DNA from: Gammaproteobacteria bacterium
GTDB lineage: Bacteria > Pseudomonadota > Gammaproteobacteria > Pseudomonadales > Halieaceae
DNA length: 64,000 bases
NCBI GenBank assembly: GCA_024742415.1
Contig: JANSYN010000008.1
Coordinates: forward strand, 1 to 64,000
Direction of reading: 5' to 3'
In this document: positions 8,278-15,482 of the stretch, piece by piece
How the letters are laid out: the number at the start of each line of letters is the position of its first letter
Position numbering within the stretch: the first letter of the stretch is position 1
Notes under the pieces: model-generated
Databases searched by the model: none
What the model saw: only the letters and a program-made list of their open reading frames with translations
What the model was told of the DNA's origin: nothing
Made by a program: the position numbers and the translations under genes

Positions 8278-10008
8278 ATGACACAAATTATTGATGCGTA
8301 TCTAGGCCTTGCTGCCTTACGGCAAGCTGGTTACCGATCTACAGCTACAGCGGTGGCTGAATTGGTAGACAACTCTATCGAAGCAGGAGCCAGCGAAATT
8401 GACATAATCGCAATAAGCCGCTCAGTGACTCTGTCTCAAAGAAAGTCTAACCAGGTTGAAAGTATAGCCGTTTTGGACAACGGCGAAGGTATGACAGATG
8501 AAACTCTTAGTAAATGTTTAAGTCTTGGTTGGGGGACGCGACTTAGTACTAGAGAGGGGTTGGGTAGGTTTGGCTTCGGCTTGAAGGGCTCTTCTATTTC
8601 ACAGGCGAGAAGGGTTGATGTTTATAGTTGGATTAAGGATGGTGCGGTTTACCGAGCTTATCTCGATCTTGATGAGATTAAGGATAAGAAGCTGACACAA
8701 TTGCCTCCGACTAAGAAGTCAAAATTGCCTAAAGAAATATTGAAGTGTTTTTCGGATAAGCTTGGTAGCAGCGGAACACTGGTGGTGTGGTCTGATCTGG
8801 ATCAGATGGATTTGAGAAGAGCGGAAACACTATTAAAACGTGTGAATCACGATTTATGCAGGATTTATCGCCACTTTCTTGATGACTGTGATCAATATGG
8901 AGATAAGCGAACTGTTCGTCTGCATATGCTGCAAGCGGAGGTAACAAAGCTTAAGGACTCTGTTGAGTTGAGGGCGAATGATCCCTTATACCAGCTTGTC
9001 CCGAATAATTTAGACGGCTATGAGAGCGAGAGTACAAATGAACCATTTGAAAAAATGTTCCCTATAGATATTGAGTATTATGCCGGTGATGTTGTGAAGA
9101 CATCTAAGGTGGAATTTCGATTCTCTGTAGCAAAACCATCAATACAGCTTCTAGGAGGGAATTCGACGCAGGGGAAGCACTACCAAAAAAATACAGGAAT
9201 ATCATTTGTAAGAGCGGGACGAGAAATCGACTTCGGATCATTCGGTTTCCTGGATTCCAGTGAGCCTCGTCATAGATGGTGGGGTGCTGAAGTTAGGTTT
9301 GATCCAGTGTTGGATGAACTTTTTGGGGTAACAAATAACAAGCAAGAAGTTCGATCTGTTAAAAAACTCGAGCCAGATGTTTTAAAGGTTTTAGAAGAAG
9401 ATGATACAGGTGATCATTACAAAAGCCGGCTTCTAATAGAACTGAACAAGATTCTTTCCGAGAATATATCGGAAATGATGAAGATTATTAAGGGGCGACG
9501 AGAGGGTGATAAGAAGAAAAAGAAGACGACTGGTTTGACCCAGAAAGTTAATGTGGATGTTGGAAAGAGTCCAGCACAGACTGAGTCGGATGAGTACGCC
9601 AAGACGCTTACAGAAGAAGAAAAGCTTAATGAGCGTACGAAATTGCTACTAAACGATGACTCGACGCTTACTCCAGATGAGGCTAGAGAGATCGCAGAGG
9701 AGACCATTGACTACAAGGTTGATTTGCAAACGTCTGGCTGGCCTGGACATCTGTTTCTAGATAGGAAGCCTGTGGCAAACGCTTCAGTTGGGATCATTAA
9801 CCGCGACACAAAGTTTTATGAGAACTTTTGGCTCTATTTGGAGGATCACTCGGACCGCAAAGGATTCGAAGCCTTAGAAGTTCTTATAATGGCTCTCGTA
9901 AGGGCTGAGGATGAACTGGTTCGTACCTATGATAGAGAGGTCTTTGAAGAATTTAGGCAGCTTTGGGGGAGTTGGGTCGAGAAACTAATCAAGCATGCCG
10001 GAAGCTAG
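8278..10008 (+). CDS. GHKL (HSP90/MutL-like) ATP-binding protein
   Basis: A complete GHKL ATP-binding site is present in the first 110 residues of 576: the N box (ELVDNSIEAGA, ~28), DNGEGM (~67-72) and the glycine lid (GRFGFGLKGSS, ~96-106). The later part has a basic linker (KGRREGDKKKKKTT, ~403-416) and a charged helical C-terminus. Such proteins act as ATP-driven clamps and occur in several anti-phage systems. It starts 9 bases after the helicase stop with AAGGA upstream, so they are co-translated. I take it as part of the restriction module; its exact role is unknown. Confidence 0.78.
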   Translation: MTQIIDAYLGLAALRQAGYRSTATAVAELVDNSIEAGASEIDIIAISRSVTLSQRKSNQVESIAVLDNGEGMTDETLSKCLSLGWGTRLSTREGLGRFGFGLKGSSISQARRVDVYSWIKDGAVYRAYLDLDEIKDKKLTQLPPTKKSKLPKEILKCFSDKLGSSGTLVVWSDLDQMDLRRAETLLKRVNHDLCRIYRHFLDDCDQYGDKRTVRLHMLQAEVTKLKDSVELRANDPLYQLVPNNLDGYESESTNEPFEKMFPIDIEYYAGDVVKTSKVEFRFSVAKPSIQLLGGNSTQGKHYQKNTGISFVRAGREIDFGSFGFLDSSEPRHRWWGAEVRFDPVLDELFGVTNNKQEVRSVKKLEPDVLKVLEEDDTGDHYKSRLLIELNKILSENISEMMKIIKGRREGDKKKKKTTGLTQKVNVDVGKSPAQTESDEYAKTLTEEEKLNERTKLLLNDDSTLTPDEAREIAEETIDYKVDLQTSGWPGHLFLDRKPVANASVGIINRDTKFYENFWLYLEDHSDRKGFEALEVLIMALVRAEDELVRTYDREVFEEFRQLWGSWVEKLIKHAGS

Positions 10009-10026
10009 CGATTTTTGGTATAAACC

Positions 10027-10959
10027 GTGATTTTATTATCTGGAGAGTTTACTAAAGAGTTAATTTCGGCTATTCGCGTTGCAGAACGCGAATATCTGAT
10101 TGCTTGCGCGTTTATCAAATTGGGTGCGCTAGAGACCCTTGCCGATAATTTTGCAGGTGGTGTTGATAAAGTCACAATTATCGCCCGTTGGCAGAAGAGA
10201 GATCTTATTGCGGGAGTATCTGACCTTGAGGTATTCGAGTACTGCCGAGACCGTGGTTGGCGGTTCGGCGTAGACCGAAACCTACATGGAAAGCTTTATT
10301 TGATCGATCAAGAAACTGCCTTTTTGGGATCTGCCAATTTAACGCGTAGCGGGCTCTCGATAGGCGGCATTGGAAATAGTGAATTTGGTACTCGCATGGA
10401 TATGGGCGAGATAGACAAACAGAAGATTAACAAGTTTGTTTCTGATGACGTTACTTGGGTCACAAACGATTTGTTTCTTTTGATTTCCTCAGAGGTATGT
10501 GCAGCAAAAGACATATCTATGCCCGCCATGGAACATTCTTGGTCTTTAGAAATTGCAAGCAAGTTAACTAAAGCAGCGAATTATCTTTGGATTGATGAAC
10601 TTTTTTTCTCAAGTCCTACTGGGTTACTGCGACTAAACCTGAGTGATGGCGCTGTCTTACACGACTTTGATCTTTTGGGTCTCGATTTTGACGATATTAC
10701 GGAAGGGTCAGTGACTAGTGCGTTTAGACGGTCGAAAATGTATTCGTGGCTTTCAGGGCGCTTATCTAAGCATGGTTCCATGAATTTTGGTCTGCTTTCT
10801 CATGAGCTGCACAACGCCATACTCAACGATCCAGCACCTTACCGTAAAGATATAAAGGACTTCGTCCGCATCATATTTGAGTGGTGTGAGTATGATTCTG
10901 ATACTTTCGCCATTACCAATTATTCCAGAACTAAGTCGATAGCGCTTAAAGTCACCTAA
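10027..10959 (+). CDS. Phospholipase D-like nuclease-family protein
   Basis: The 310-residue protein carries one HKD motif, HGKLYLID (residues ~88-95), followed by the usual GSANLTRSGL segment. This is the layout of PLD-type nucleases that act as dimers, each chain giving one HKD. The C-terminal half has no recognisable motif. The start is GTG at 10027, 18 bases after the preceding stop. In this operon it is the best candidate for the DNA-cutting or nicking enzyme. Activity is inferred, since some PLD-like defence proteins have other roles. Confidence 0.75.
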   Translation: MILLSGEFTKELISAIRVAEREYLIACAFIKLGALETLADNFAGGVDKVTIIARWQKRDLIAGVSDLEVFEYCRDRGWRFGVDRNLHGKLYLIDQETAFLGSANLTRSGLSIGGIGNSEFGTRMDMGEIDKQKINKFVSDDVTWVTNDLFLLISSEVCAAKDISMPAMEHSWSLEIASKLTKAANYLWIDELFFSSPTGLLRLNLSDGAVLHDFDLLGLDFDDITEGSVTSAFRRSKMYSWLSGRLSKHGSMNFGLLSHELHNAILNDPAPYRKDIKDFVRIIFEWCEYDSDTFAITNYSRTKSIALKVT

Positions 10960-10980
10960 GGATATGATTGGAGCTGATAT

Positions 10981-11799
10981 ATGAAACCAGGTGATATTAC
11001 CCGGGACACGCTGTCTGTCGGTTGCTCAGTTCTTATATCAACCAGATCACGTAAAGATCGACATTTGATAAAGGGACTGGTGAGCGAGATTCTCACCTCA
11101 TCGAATACACATCCTCACGGCATACTTGTGCGACTTGAATCAGGTGAGGAAGGGCGAGTGCAGGAGTTAGTTGGCAGGGAGGAATCTGCTAAGACCGACC
11201 CCAGGATGTCTGCTTTAGAAGGGCCGGTTAACAACTCGCAATTGCAGGGGCTCATTACCTCTGGGGAAAACCACTTTATAGAGTACAAGGAATCTCTCTT
11301 GTGGAGCCAAGATCTAACTCAAGATGAGTTGAATTCTGTTAGCAATGAAACAAAGCGCTACGGCAGGGACTCATCGAAGATCATCGTTGCAAAAGTTATC
11401 TCTTCTTTCCTAAATTCAGACGGCGGTACTTTGATCATTGGTCTAAGAGAGGATAAGGAACTTACAAAGAATCAAATAGTTGGAATCGAAAAGGAATATG
11501 TGAAGCTCAAGGACAAATGTGAAGACGGTTATCGGCGCATCTTACTGGATGGTGTCCTAAAGGCGTATTTCCCAGAGTTCGTCTTTAATAGATTTTCGGA
11601 TTATTTTCGTATCGATTTTCATAAAGTGCTTGATAAGACGTTATGCATAATTGAAGTCAGTAGGGCGGATGCGCCCGTGTTTATACAGATACGTAAAGAT
11701 AAGCTATTTTTCATTCGAGTAGACGCTTCGGTACGTCAGTTACAGGATGAGTCGATTCTTACCTATTGTCATAGCAGATATCCTGTTAGGCAGTCGTAA
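10981..11799 (+). CDS. Schlafen AlbA_2-domain ATP-binding protein
   Basis: The 272-residue protein has an N-terminal region of ~85 residues (beta-rich, 'VLISTRSRKD') followed by an AlbA_2/Schlafen-type domain. Its motifs are ENHFIEYKESL (~96-106) and FLNSDGGTLIIGLRED (~143-158), ending near residue 255. AlbA_2 proteins bind nucleic acid, some cut RNA or DNA, and others regulate transcription. It is the last complete gene of the run and has the same low GC. Whether it belongs to the core mechanism or is an add-on effector or regulator cannot be told from sequence. Confidence 0.75.
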   Translation: MKPGDITRDTLSVGCSVLISTRSRKDRHLIKGLVSEILTSSNTHPHGILVRLESGEEGRVQELVGREESAKTDPRMSALEGPVNNSQLQGLITSGENHFIEYKESLLWSQDLTQDELNSVSNETKRYGRDSSKIIVAKVISSFLNSDGGTLIIGLREDKELTKNQIVGIEKEYVKLKDKCEDGYRRILLDGVLKAYFPEFVFNRFSDYFRIDFHKVLDKTLCIIEVSRADAPVFIQIRKDKLFFIRVDASVRQLQDESILTYCHSRYPVRQS

Positions 11800-11914
11800 G
11801 CTTCATGCAATATGATCTAGGATTCTTTGACGAAGACGAAAGCCGGGTGGAACCGGCTGAGAACCCCTTCACAACGAAAGTGTTACCCATGTCTTCGGTG
11901 AATGTAGGACTTGC

Positions 11915-11967
11915 GCCGCTTCGCGGCAGACCTCCCTCCGGTCGGCCACCCGCGCCTTTCAGGCGCG
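11915..11967. repeat. Three adjacent small GC-rich hairpins
   Basis: Three perfect stem-loops follow each other: GCCGC-ttc-GCGGC (11915-11927), GACC-N7-GGTC (11929-11943) and CGCGCC-tttca-GGCGCG (11951-11967). They are strikingly GC-rich in an AT-rich island and sit between the end of the defence operon and the IS. They could be a terminator-like or REP-type element, a small structured RNA, or debris from another mobile element. No T-run follows. Confidence 0.5.
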
Positions 11968-11987
11968 AAGTTCAAACCCCGCTGTCA

Positions 11988-12013
11988 CGTAAGCTTCCCC
12001 GTCAAGTGGACAG
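11988..12013. repeat. Left inverted repeat of the IS3 element
   Basis: The motif CGTAAGCTTCCCC (11988-12000), then GTC..GT.GACAG, mirrors the right end. It contains the OrfB stop codon at 12002-12004. Confidence 0.75.
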
Positions 12014-12814
12014 TTCATAAATAGAGTTTCCAGCGGATTGTCTGGCCTCCAGGGGCGTCATGTCCCCCAACGCATCGTGAGGCCGGTCCTCGTTGTATTC
12101 GATCATCCACCACCAGGTGGCTTCTCGAACGTGCTCTAGTGATGTAAACAGATACTGATCCAGTACCTCTTCTCGATACGTGCGATTGAACCTCTCGATG
12201 TATGCATTCTGATTGGGCTTGCCTGGCTGGATGTACTGAATAGCCATGCCAGCCTCTTTGGCCCAAGCGGTAAAGACCTCACCTAAGAACTCCGGCCCGT
12301 TGTCGGTTCGTAGAACCTGAGGCAGACCGTGCTGGTCTCGAAGTTGATCAAACACGCGCACCAGACGAGCTGAGGTGATCGAAGTGTCGATCTCGATATG
12401 GAGCACTTCTCGATTAAAGTCATCAGTGACATTGAACGTCCGGAATCGTTTGCCCGTGTGTAGCGAATCTGACATGAAATCTGCTGACCATACTGTGTCG
12501 GGCAGCGCAGGTACATACAGCTCGGCTCGTTGCCGCTTGGGCAAACGCTTCTTCGCTGGACGCCGCAGGTGCAAGTTCATGAGCTTATACACGCGATAGA
12601 TACGCTTGTGATTCCACGGATAGCCCTTCCTACGAAGCTGCTTTCGACATTTCCAGAATCCTCTGCTGGGCCTGCCTTCGACCAGCTTTGCCAAAGCCGC
12701 TATGACTTCAGCATCTCTCACCGTCCAATGCTCAGGAACCTTGTAGAACGCAGAGCGTGAAAGCCCAACACACCGGCAGGATCTGGCAATCGACAGCCCC
12801 TGTTCACTGACCAA
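12002..12814 (-). CDS. IS3-family transposase OrfB (DDE integrase core)
   Basis: The 270 residues shown hold the N-terminal HTH_21 region (RPSRGFWKCRKQL...NHKRIYRVYKLMNL). An rve/DDE core follows, with the catalytic acidic residues in VWSADFMSD, LRTDNGPEFLG and the final E of NAYIERFNRTYREE. It is normally made as an OrfAB fusion by -1 slipping at 12853-12859; from there the frame reads AVTPAEKRTAASFLVSEQG into this ORF without a stop. The ORF is intact, so the element may still be mobile. Confidence 0.9.
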   Translation of the reverse strand: MVSEQGLSIARSCRCVGLSRSAFYKVPEHWTVRDAEVIAALAKLVEGRPSRGFWKCRKQLRRKGYPWNHKRIYRVYKLMNLHLRRPAKKRLPKRQRAELYVPALPDTVWSADFMSDSLHTGKRFRTFNVTDDFNREVLHIEIDTSITSARLVRVFDQLRDQHGLPQVLRTDNGPEFLGEVFTAWAKEAGMAIQYIQPGKPNQNAYIERFNRTYREEVLDQYLFTSLEHVREATWWWMIEYNEDRPHDALGDMTPLEARQSAGNSIYELST

Positions 12815-12846
12815 GAAGCTGGCTGCAGTCCTTTTCTCTGCCGGTG

Positions 12847-13113
12847 TTACAGCTTTTTTGAGATCAGTTCCTTCATCGCTGCGTTCTCAAGCGCCATATC
12901 GGCGTACATGCGCTTGAGCTTGGCGTTCTCCGCCTCAATCTCCTTAACGCGCTTGAGTTCTGACGCCTCCATGCCACCGTACTTCGATTTCCACGAGTAA
13001 TAGGTCGGCGACGAGATGCCATATTTGCGGCAAATGTCTTTAACCAGCATACCTGCATCGGCTTCCTTCAGGATCGCGACGATCTGATTCTCGGTGTATT
13101 TGGACTTCTTCAT
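12847..13113 (-). CDS. IS3-family transposase OrfA
   Basis: This 88-residue protein has an HTH (DICRKYGISSPTYYSWKSKY) and a leucine-zipper-like helix (RVKEIEAENAKLKRMYAD). It ends at the slip site (SKKL then stop). It shares the general plan of the OrfA at 669-935 but differs at most positions, so the two IS are different members of the family. A GGAGG-type site (complement of cctcc, 13120-13124) precedes the ATG. Confidence 0.9.
   Translation of the reverse strand: MKKSKYTENQIVAILKEADAGMLVKDICRKYGISSPTYYSWKSKYGGMEASELKRVKEIEAENAKLKRMYADMALENAAMKELISKKL
12853..12859 (-). promoter_or_regulatory. Programmed -1 frameshift site (A AAA AAG)
   Basis: The transcript reads UCA AAA AAG CUG UAA in the OrfA frame, which is the classic A6G slippery heptamer just ahead of the OrfA stop. 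Slipping back one base opens the OrfB frame and yields the OrfAB transposase. Confidence 0.8.
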
Positions 13114-13157
13114 GTGAACCTCCTGGCTATAAAATGCCAGAAAGCTCTAGTTATGTC

Positions 13158-13183
13158 CTGTCTACCAGATGGGGAAGCTTACG
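13158..13183. repeat. Right inverted repeat of the IS3 element
   Basis: On the top strand this reads CTGTC...GGGGAAGCTTACG. Its complement matches the left end for the outer 13 bases and further scattered positions. Confidence 0.75.
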
Positions 13184-13191
13184 GCCACGCC

Positions 13192-13231
13192 AAACAAAAA
13201 AGGGCCGCCAAATGGCGACCCTTTTTTGTTT
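13192..13231. terminator. Bidirectional intrinsic terminator of ssrA
   Basis: The sequence is a near-perfect inverted repeat. AACAAAAAAGGG.CGCC pairs with GGCG.CCCTTTTTTGTT around a short loop, giving T-runs on both strands. It follows the CCA end of ssrA directly on the minus strand and also separates ssrA from the IS. Confidence 0.88.
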
Positions 13232-13621
13232 GGTGGAGGCGGCGGGACTTGAACCCGCGTCCGCCAGTACTCTGCCTTAGGCTCTACATGCTTAGACCCC
13301 GTTGATTAATCTAACCGCACACAGCCCAACGGGCAGGACGTGGTTGGCGATCCCCGTAATTAATTTAGCAACTCGGCCCAGGGCGTGCTTCGTTGCGATC
13401 CAGTTCTATATGACAGTCAGTAACGCGGGGCTGGAACCTTGTTAAAGACCGCTAGGGCCGAAGCCACTAGAAGGTGTCTATGACTGCTTACGCAGCCAGT
13501 TGAGCACCGTAGTTGTCGTCGTTGGCAACTAATAGTTTGCAGCTTTGGATTAACGTGATTCGCTACCATCACGGCATGCACCTGAAGGGTTCGCAACCGT
13601 CGTCGAATCCAGATCGCCCCC
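13231..13621 (-). ncRNA. ssrA: tmRNA (trans-translation RNA)
   Basis: The 391-base RNA begins GGGGGCGAUCUGGAUUCGAC and ends CGCCUCCACCA; the 7-base acceptor stem pairs fully with one G-U. The T-arm reads GGUUCAAGUCCCGCC. The resume codon GCC opens the tag reading frame around 13490-13530, giving (A)NDDNYGAQLAA then UAA, a typical gammaproteobacterial degradation tag. It rescues stalled ribosomes with SmpB, encoded nearby. The downstream side of ssrA is a classic integration site for islands, which fits the neighbouring defence cluster. Confidence 0.97.
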
Positions 13622-13634
13622 ATGGTGAACGGTC

Positions 13635-13640
13635 ATTATA
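13635..13640 (-). promoter_or_regulatory. -10 box of the ssrA promoter
   Basis: On the minus strand a perfect TATAAT lies 14-19 bases upstream of the mature tmRNA 5' end. No clear -35 hexamer is seen at standard spacing, so the -10 assignment rests on position and consensus. Confidence 0.6.
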
Positions 13641-13724
13641 GCGCTAATCCTGTGTAATAGCGCTAGCGGTATTCCTTACGGTAATTTTTGCTGCGCTCGC
13701 TATAATGCCGCCGTTTTCAGGGTT

Positions 13725-14771
13725 ATGGGGGCTGTTATTGTGATTTCAAGGCTGCTTTGTGCCGGGCTGGGCCTGCTGTGTGTTGCTGTTTTGTCGCCGG
13801 CAATGGCCGGGGAGGATCGCCTGCTGATGAAAAATGGCTCGGTGATCATCGGCAAATTGATCAGTGCCGATGCCGACAGGGTGAGGTTCGGCACGCCCTT
13901 TGCGGGTGATATTTCCATTCGCCAGGCCAATATCCTGCAGATCGTAACGGCCAACGAGGTAGACCTGCTGCTTAAAGACGGCAGGCTGTATCGCGAAAAG
14001 CGCATCGTGGCACAGGAAGAGAGCCTCGTAGTGCTCAGCCGCGAAGACGAGCCCGTGGTATTTGATGTGCCCGACATTCGCATGGTCAACCCCGAGCCCT
14101 GGCGGCTGGGCCTGGGGTATAAGTGGACGGGCCGGGCAGAGGGCGCCTTCGAGTCAGAGCGCGGTAACTCCGATACCGACGAACTGGACCTCAACCTCGA
14201 GAGCATCTGGCGCGGCCTGCATGACCGCTACACCGCCCGCGGTATTTTTGAGGTAGACGAAACCAACAACCAGCGCAATAAGTACCGCTGGCTGGTGCGT
14301 ACCAAGTACGACCGCTTCAGCGAAGATGACCCAGACAACTACATCGGCCTGCAGGCCGCCTGGGAGCGCGACGAGTTCCAGGACATCGACCTGCGCACCA
14401 CCGTAGGCCCCTACCTGGGCCGGCAATTTTTTGAGGCCGCGTTTATGCAGTTGTATGGGGAGCTGGGTGTGGTGTTTGTGGAAGAGCAATTCGACATCGC
14501 CAACAACACCGACTACCTCGGTCTGAACTGGGAGGTGCGTTGGGCAATAGAGCCATTGGCGGGCTACCAGGTGTACGTGAACCAGGAGGGTGTAGTGGGC
14601 GTGGGTGACCGGGGCAGCACGCTGCTCAATACCATTTTGGGTATTCGCTTTCCCACCTTGTTCGGGTTTGCCGCCTCGGCCGAGGCCGTGTATGAGTACG
14701 ACAGCGGCGCCGTAGAGCAAGTCGACACCACCGACGAAACCTATCGCATCAAGATTGGTTACATCTGGTAG
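13725..14771 (+). CDS. DUF481 outer-membrane beta-barrel protein
   Basis: The 348-residue protein has a signal peptide (hydrophobic residues ~6-23, cleavage near AMAG). A small beta domain follows (LLMKNGSVIIGKLISAD, resembling a repeated 'dG..i.G.i' fold). After that come about 220 residues of alternating strands ending in an aromatic residue (IKIGYIW), typical of a barrel. DUF481 covers YdiY-like salt-induced outer-membrane proteins; substrate and role are unknown. A TATAAT at 13701-13706 lies 19 bases ahead of the ATG. The gene is GC-rich and native-looking. Confidence 0.85.
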   Translation: MGAVIVISRLLCAGLGLLCVAVLSPAMAGEDRLLMKNGSVIIGKLISADADRVRFGTPFAGDISIRQANILQIVTANEVDLLLKDGRLYREKRIVAQEESLVVLSREDEPVVFDVPDIRMVNPEPWRLGLGYKWTGRAEGAFESERGNSDTDELDLNLESIWRGLHDRYTARGIFEVDETNNQRNKYRWLVRTKYDRFSEDDPDNYIGLQAAWERDEFQDIDLRTTVGPYLGRQFFEAAFMQLYGELGVVFVEEQFDIANNTDYLGLNWEVRWAIEPLAGYQVYVNQEGVVGVGDRGSTLLNTILGIRFPTLFGFAASAEAVYEYDSGAVEQVDTTDETYRIKIGYIW

Positions 14772-14908
14772 CGCGCAGGGCACCGCGCAGTGCGCAGGCC
14801 AGAGCGGTGCAGGGCGTTGTTCAAGCCAGCGGTTCGCATGGGTTGCCCGATACAAAAGTGCCAGCGTGCCTTGCGCGTCAGGGCCCAGCGCAGGATTGCG
14901 GCCGCGCG

Positions 14909-15388
14909 CTACTTGTTGTGATCGCGCATGATGCGCTGCTTCTGCCGATCCCAATCGCGCGACTTTTCGGTGTCGCGTTTGTCGTGGGACTTTTTGCCCG
15001 AGGCGAGCGCCACATTCACCTTTACCAGGTGCCCCTTCCAGTGCATCTGGGTGCAGATGCAGGTCTGGCCCTTTTGCTGGGTGGCGGCGAGTATCTTGGC
15101 CAGCTCCTTTTTGTGCAGCAGGAGCTTGCGCGTGCGGGTGGGGTCGGTCACAAAGTGGGTGGAGGCGGTCTCCAGCGGGGTGATGGTGGCGCCGAGCAAA
15201 AAGGCCTCGCCGTTTTTCATCAGCACGTAGGAGTCCCCGAGGTCTACCTTGCCCTCGCGAACGCTTTTTACTTCCCAACCCAATAACGCAATGCCGGCTT
15301 CAAAACGTTCCAGCAGTTCGTAGTCGAAGCTTGCGCGCTTGTTGCGCGCAATCACGTTATCGGGGACTTTAGACTTCTTCCTGGCCAT
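14909..15388 (-). CDS. smpB: SsrA-binding protein SmpB
   Basis: The 159-residue protein carries tmRNA to stalled ribosomes. It shows the family pattern: ARNKRASFDYELLERFEAG at the N-terminus, LLGWEVKSVREGKVDLGDSY, RTRKLLLHKKEL and a basic tail (KRDTEKSRDWDRQKQRIMRDH) that reads the empty mRNA channel. I start at ATG 15388, giving MARKKSK; an upstream extension lacks family similarity. The partner RNA ssrA lies 1.3 kb away on the same strand. Confidence 0.97.
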   Translation of the reverse strand: MARKKSKVPDNVIARNKRASFDYELLERFEAGIALLGWEVKSVREGKVDLGDSYVLMKNGEAFLLGATITPLETASTHFVTDPTRTRKLLLHKKELAKILAATQQKGQTCICTQMHWKGHLVKVNVALASGKKSHDKRDTEKSRDWDRQKQRIMRDHNK

Positions 15389-15482
15389 GGCGCGCATTAT
15401 ACGCATGCTGGGTGTGGCGTGATCATTGCTGAGCGTGAATCTTTCCCTTTTCTCTGCGGCATGCCTTGGGCAACCTAGGCGC

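Larger units (their letters stand above)
11805..12020 (+). pseudogene. Start of an unknown gene, truncated by the IS3 element
   Basis: An ATG 5 bases after the AlbA gene opens a frame (MQYDLGFFDEDES...) that looks like a real acidic N-terminus for about 30 codons. It then turns into a Pro/Arg-rich stretch made by the GC-rich hairpins at 11915-11967, and its last codons and stop lie inside the IS left inverted repeat. The likely reading is an eighth gene of the operon whose body was lost when DNA was rearranged or the IS inserted. It may also be a chance frame. Confidence 0.35.
11988..13183 (-). mobile_element. Complete IS3-family insertion sequence
   Basis: The element is about 1.2 kb, bounded by imperfect inverted repeats that both read CGTAAGCTTCCCC from outside in (left 11988-12000, right complement 13171-13183); the match extends patchily for about 25 bases. 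It encodes OrfA and OrfB in frames offset by -1 with an A6G slip site. The orfB stop lies inside the left repeat, as is common. I see no clear target duplication. Its right end lies only 9 bases from the ssrA terminator, so it inserted just downstream of that gene. Confidence 0.88.

Noticed and set aside
977-11960. Second copy of the ssrA 3' end (attachment site) at the island
   Set aside because: I looked for the GGCGGGACTTGAACCCGC-type sequence near both island edges and found none.
133-13183. Composite transposon carrying the defence operon between two IS3 copies
   Set aside because: The two elements differ in OrfA sequence and in their ends, and the left one is truncated, so they cannot mobilise together.
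14154-15278. 374-codon frame antisense to the DUF481 gene and overlapping smpB
   Set aside because: Low-complexity His/Ala/Gly-rich translation overlapping two well-supported genes.
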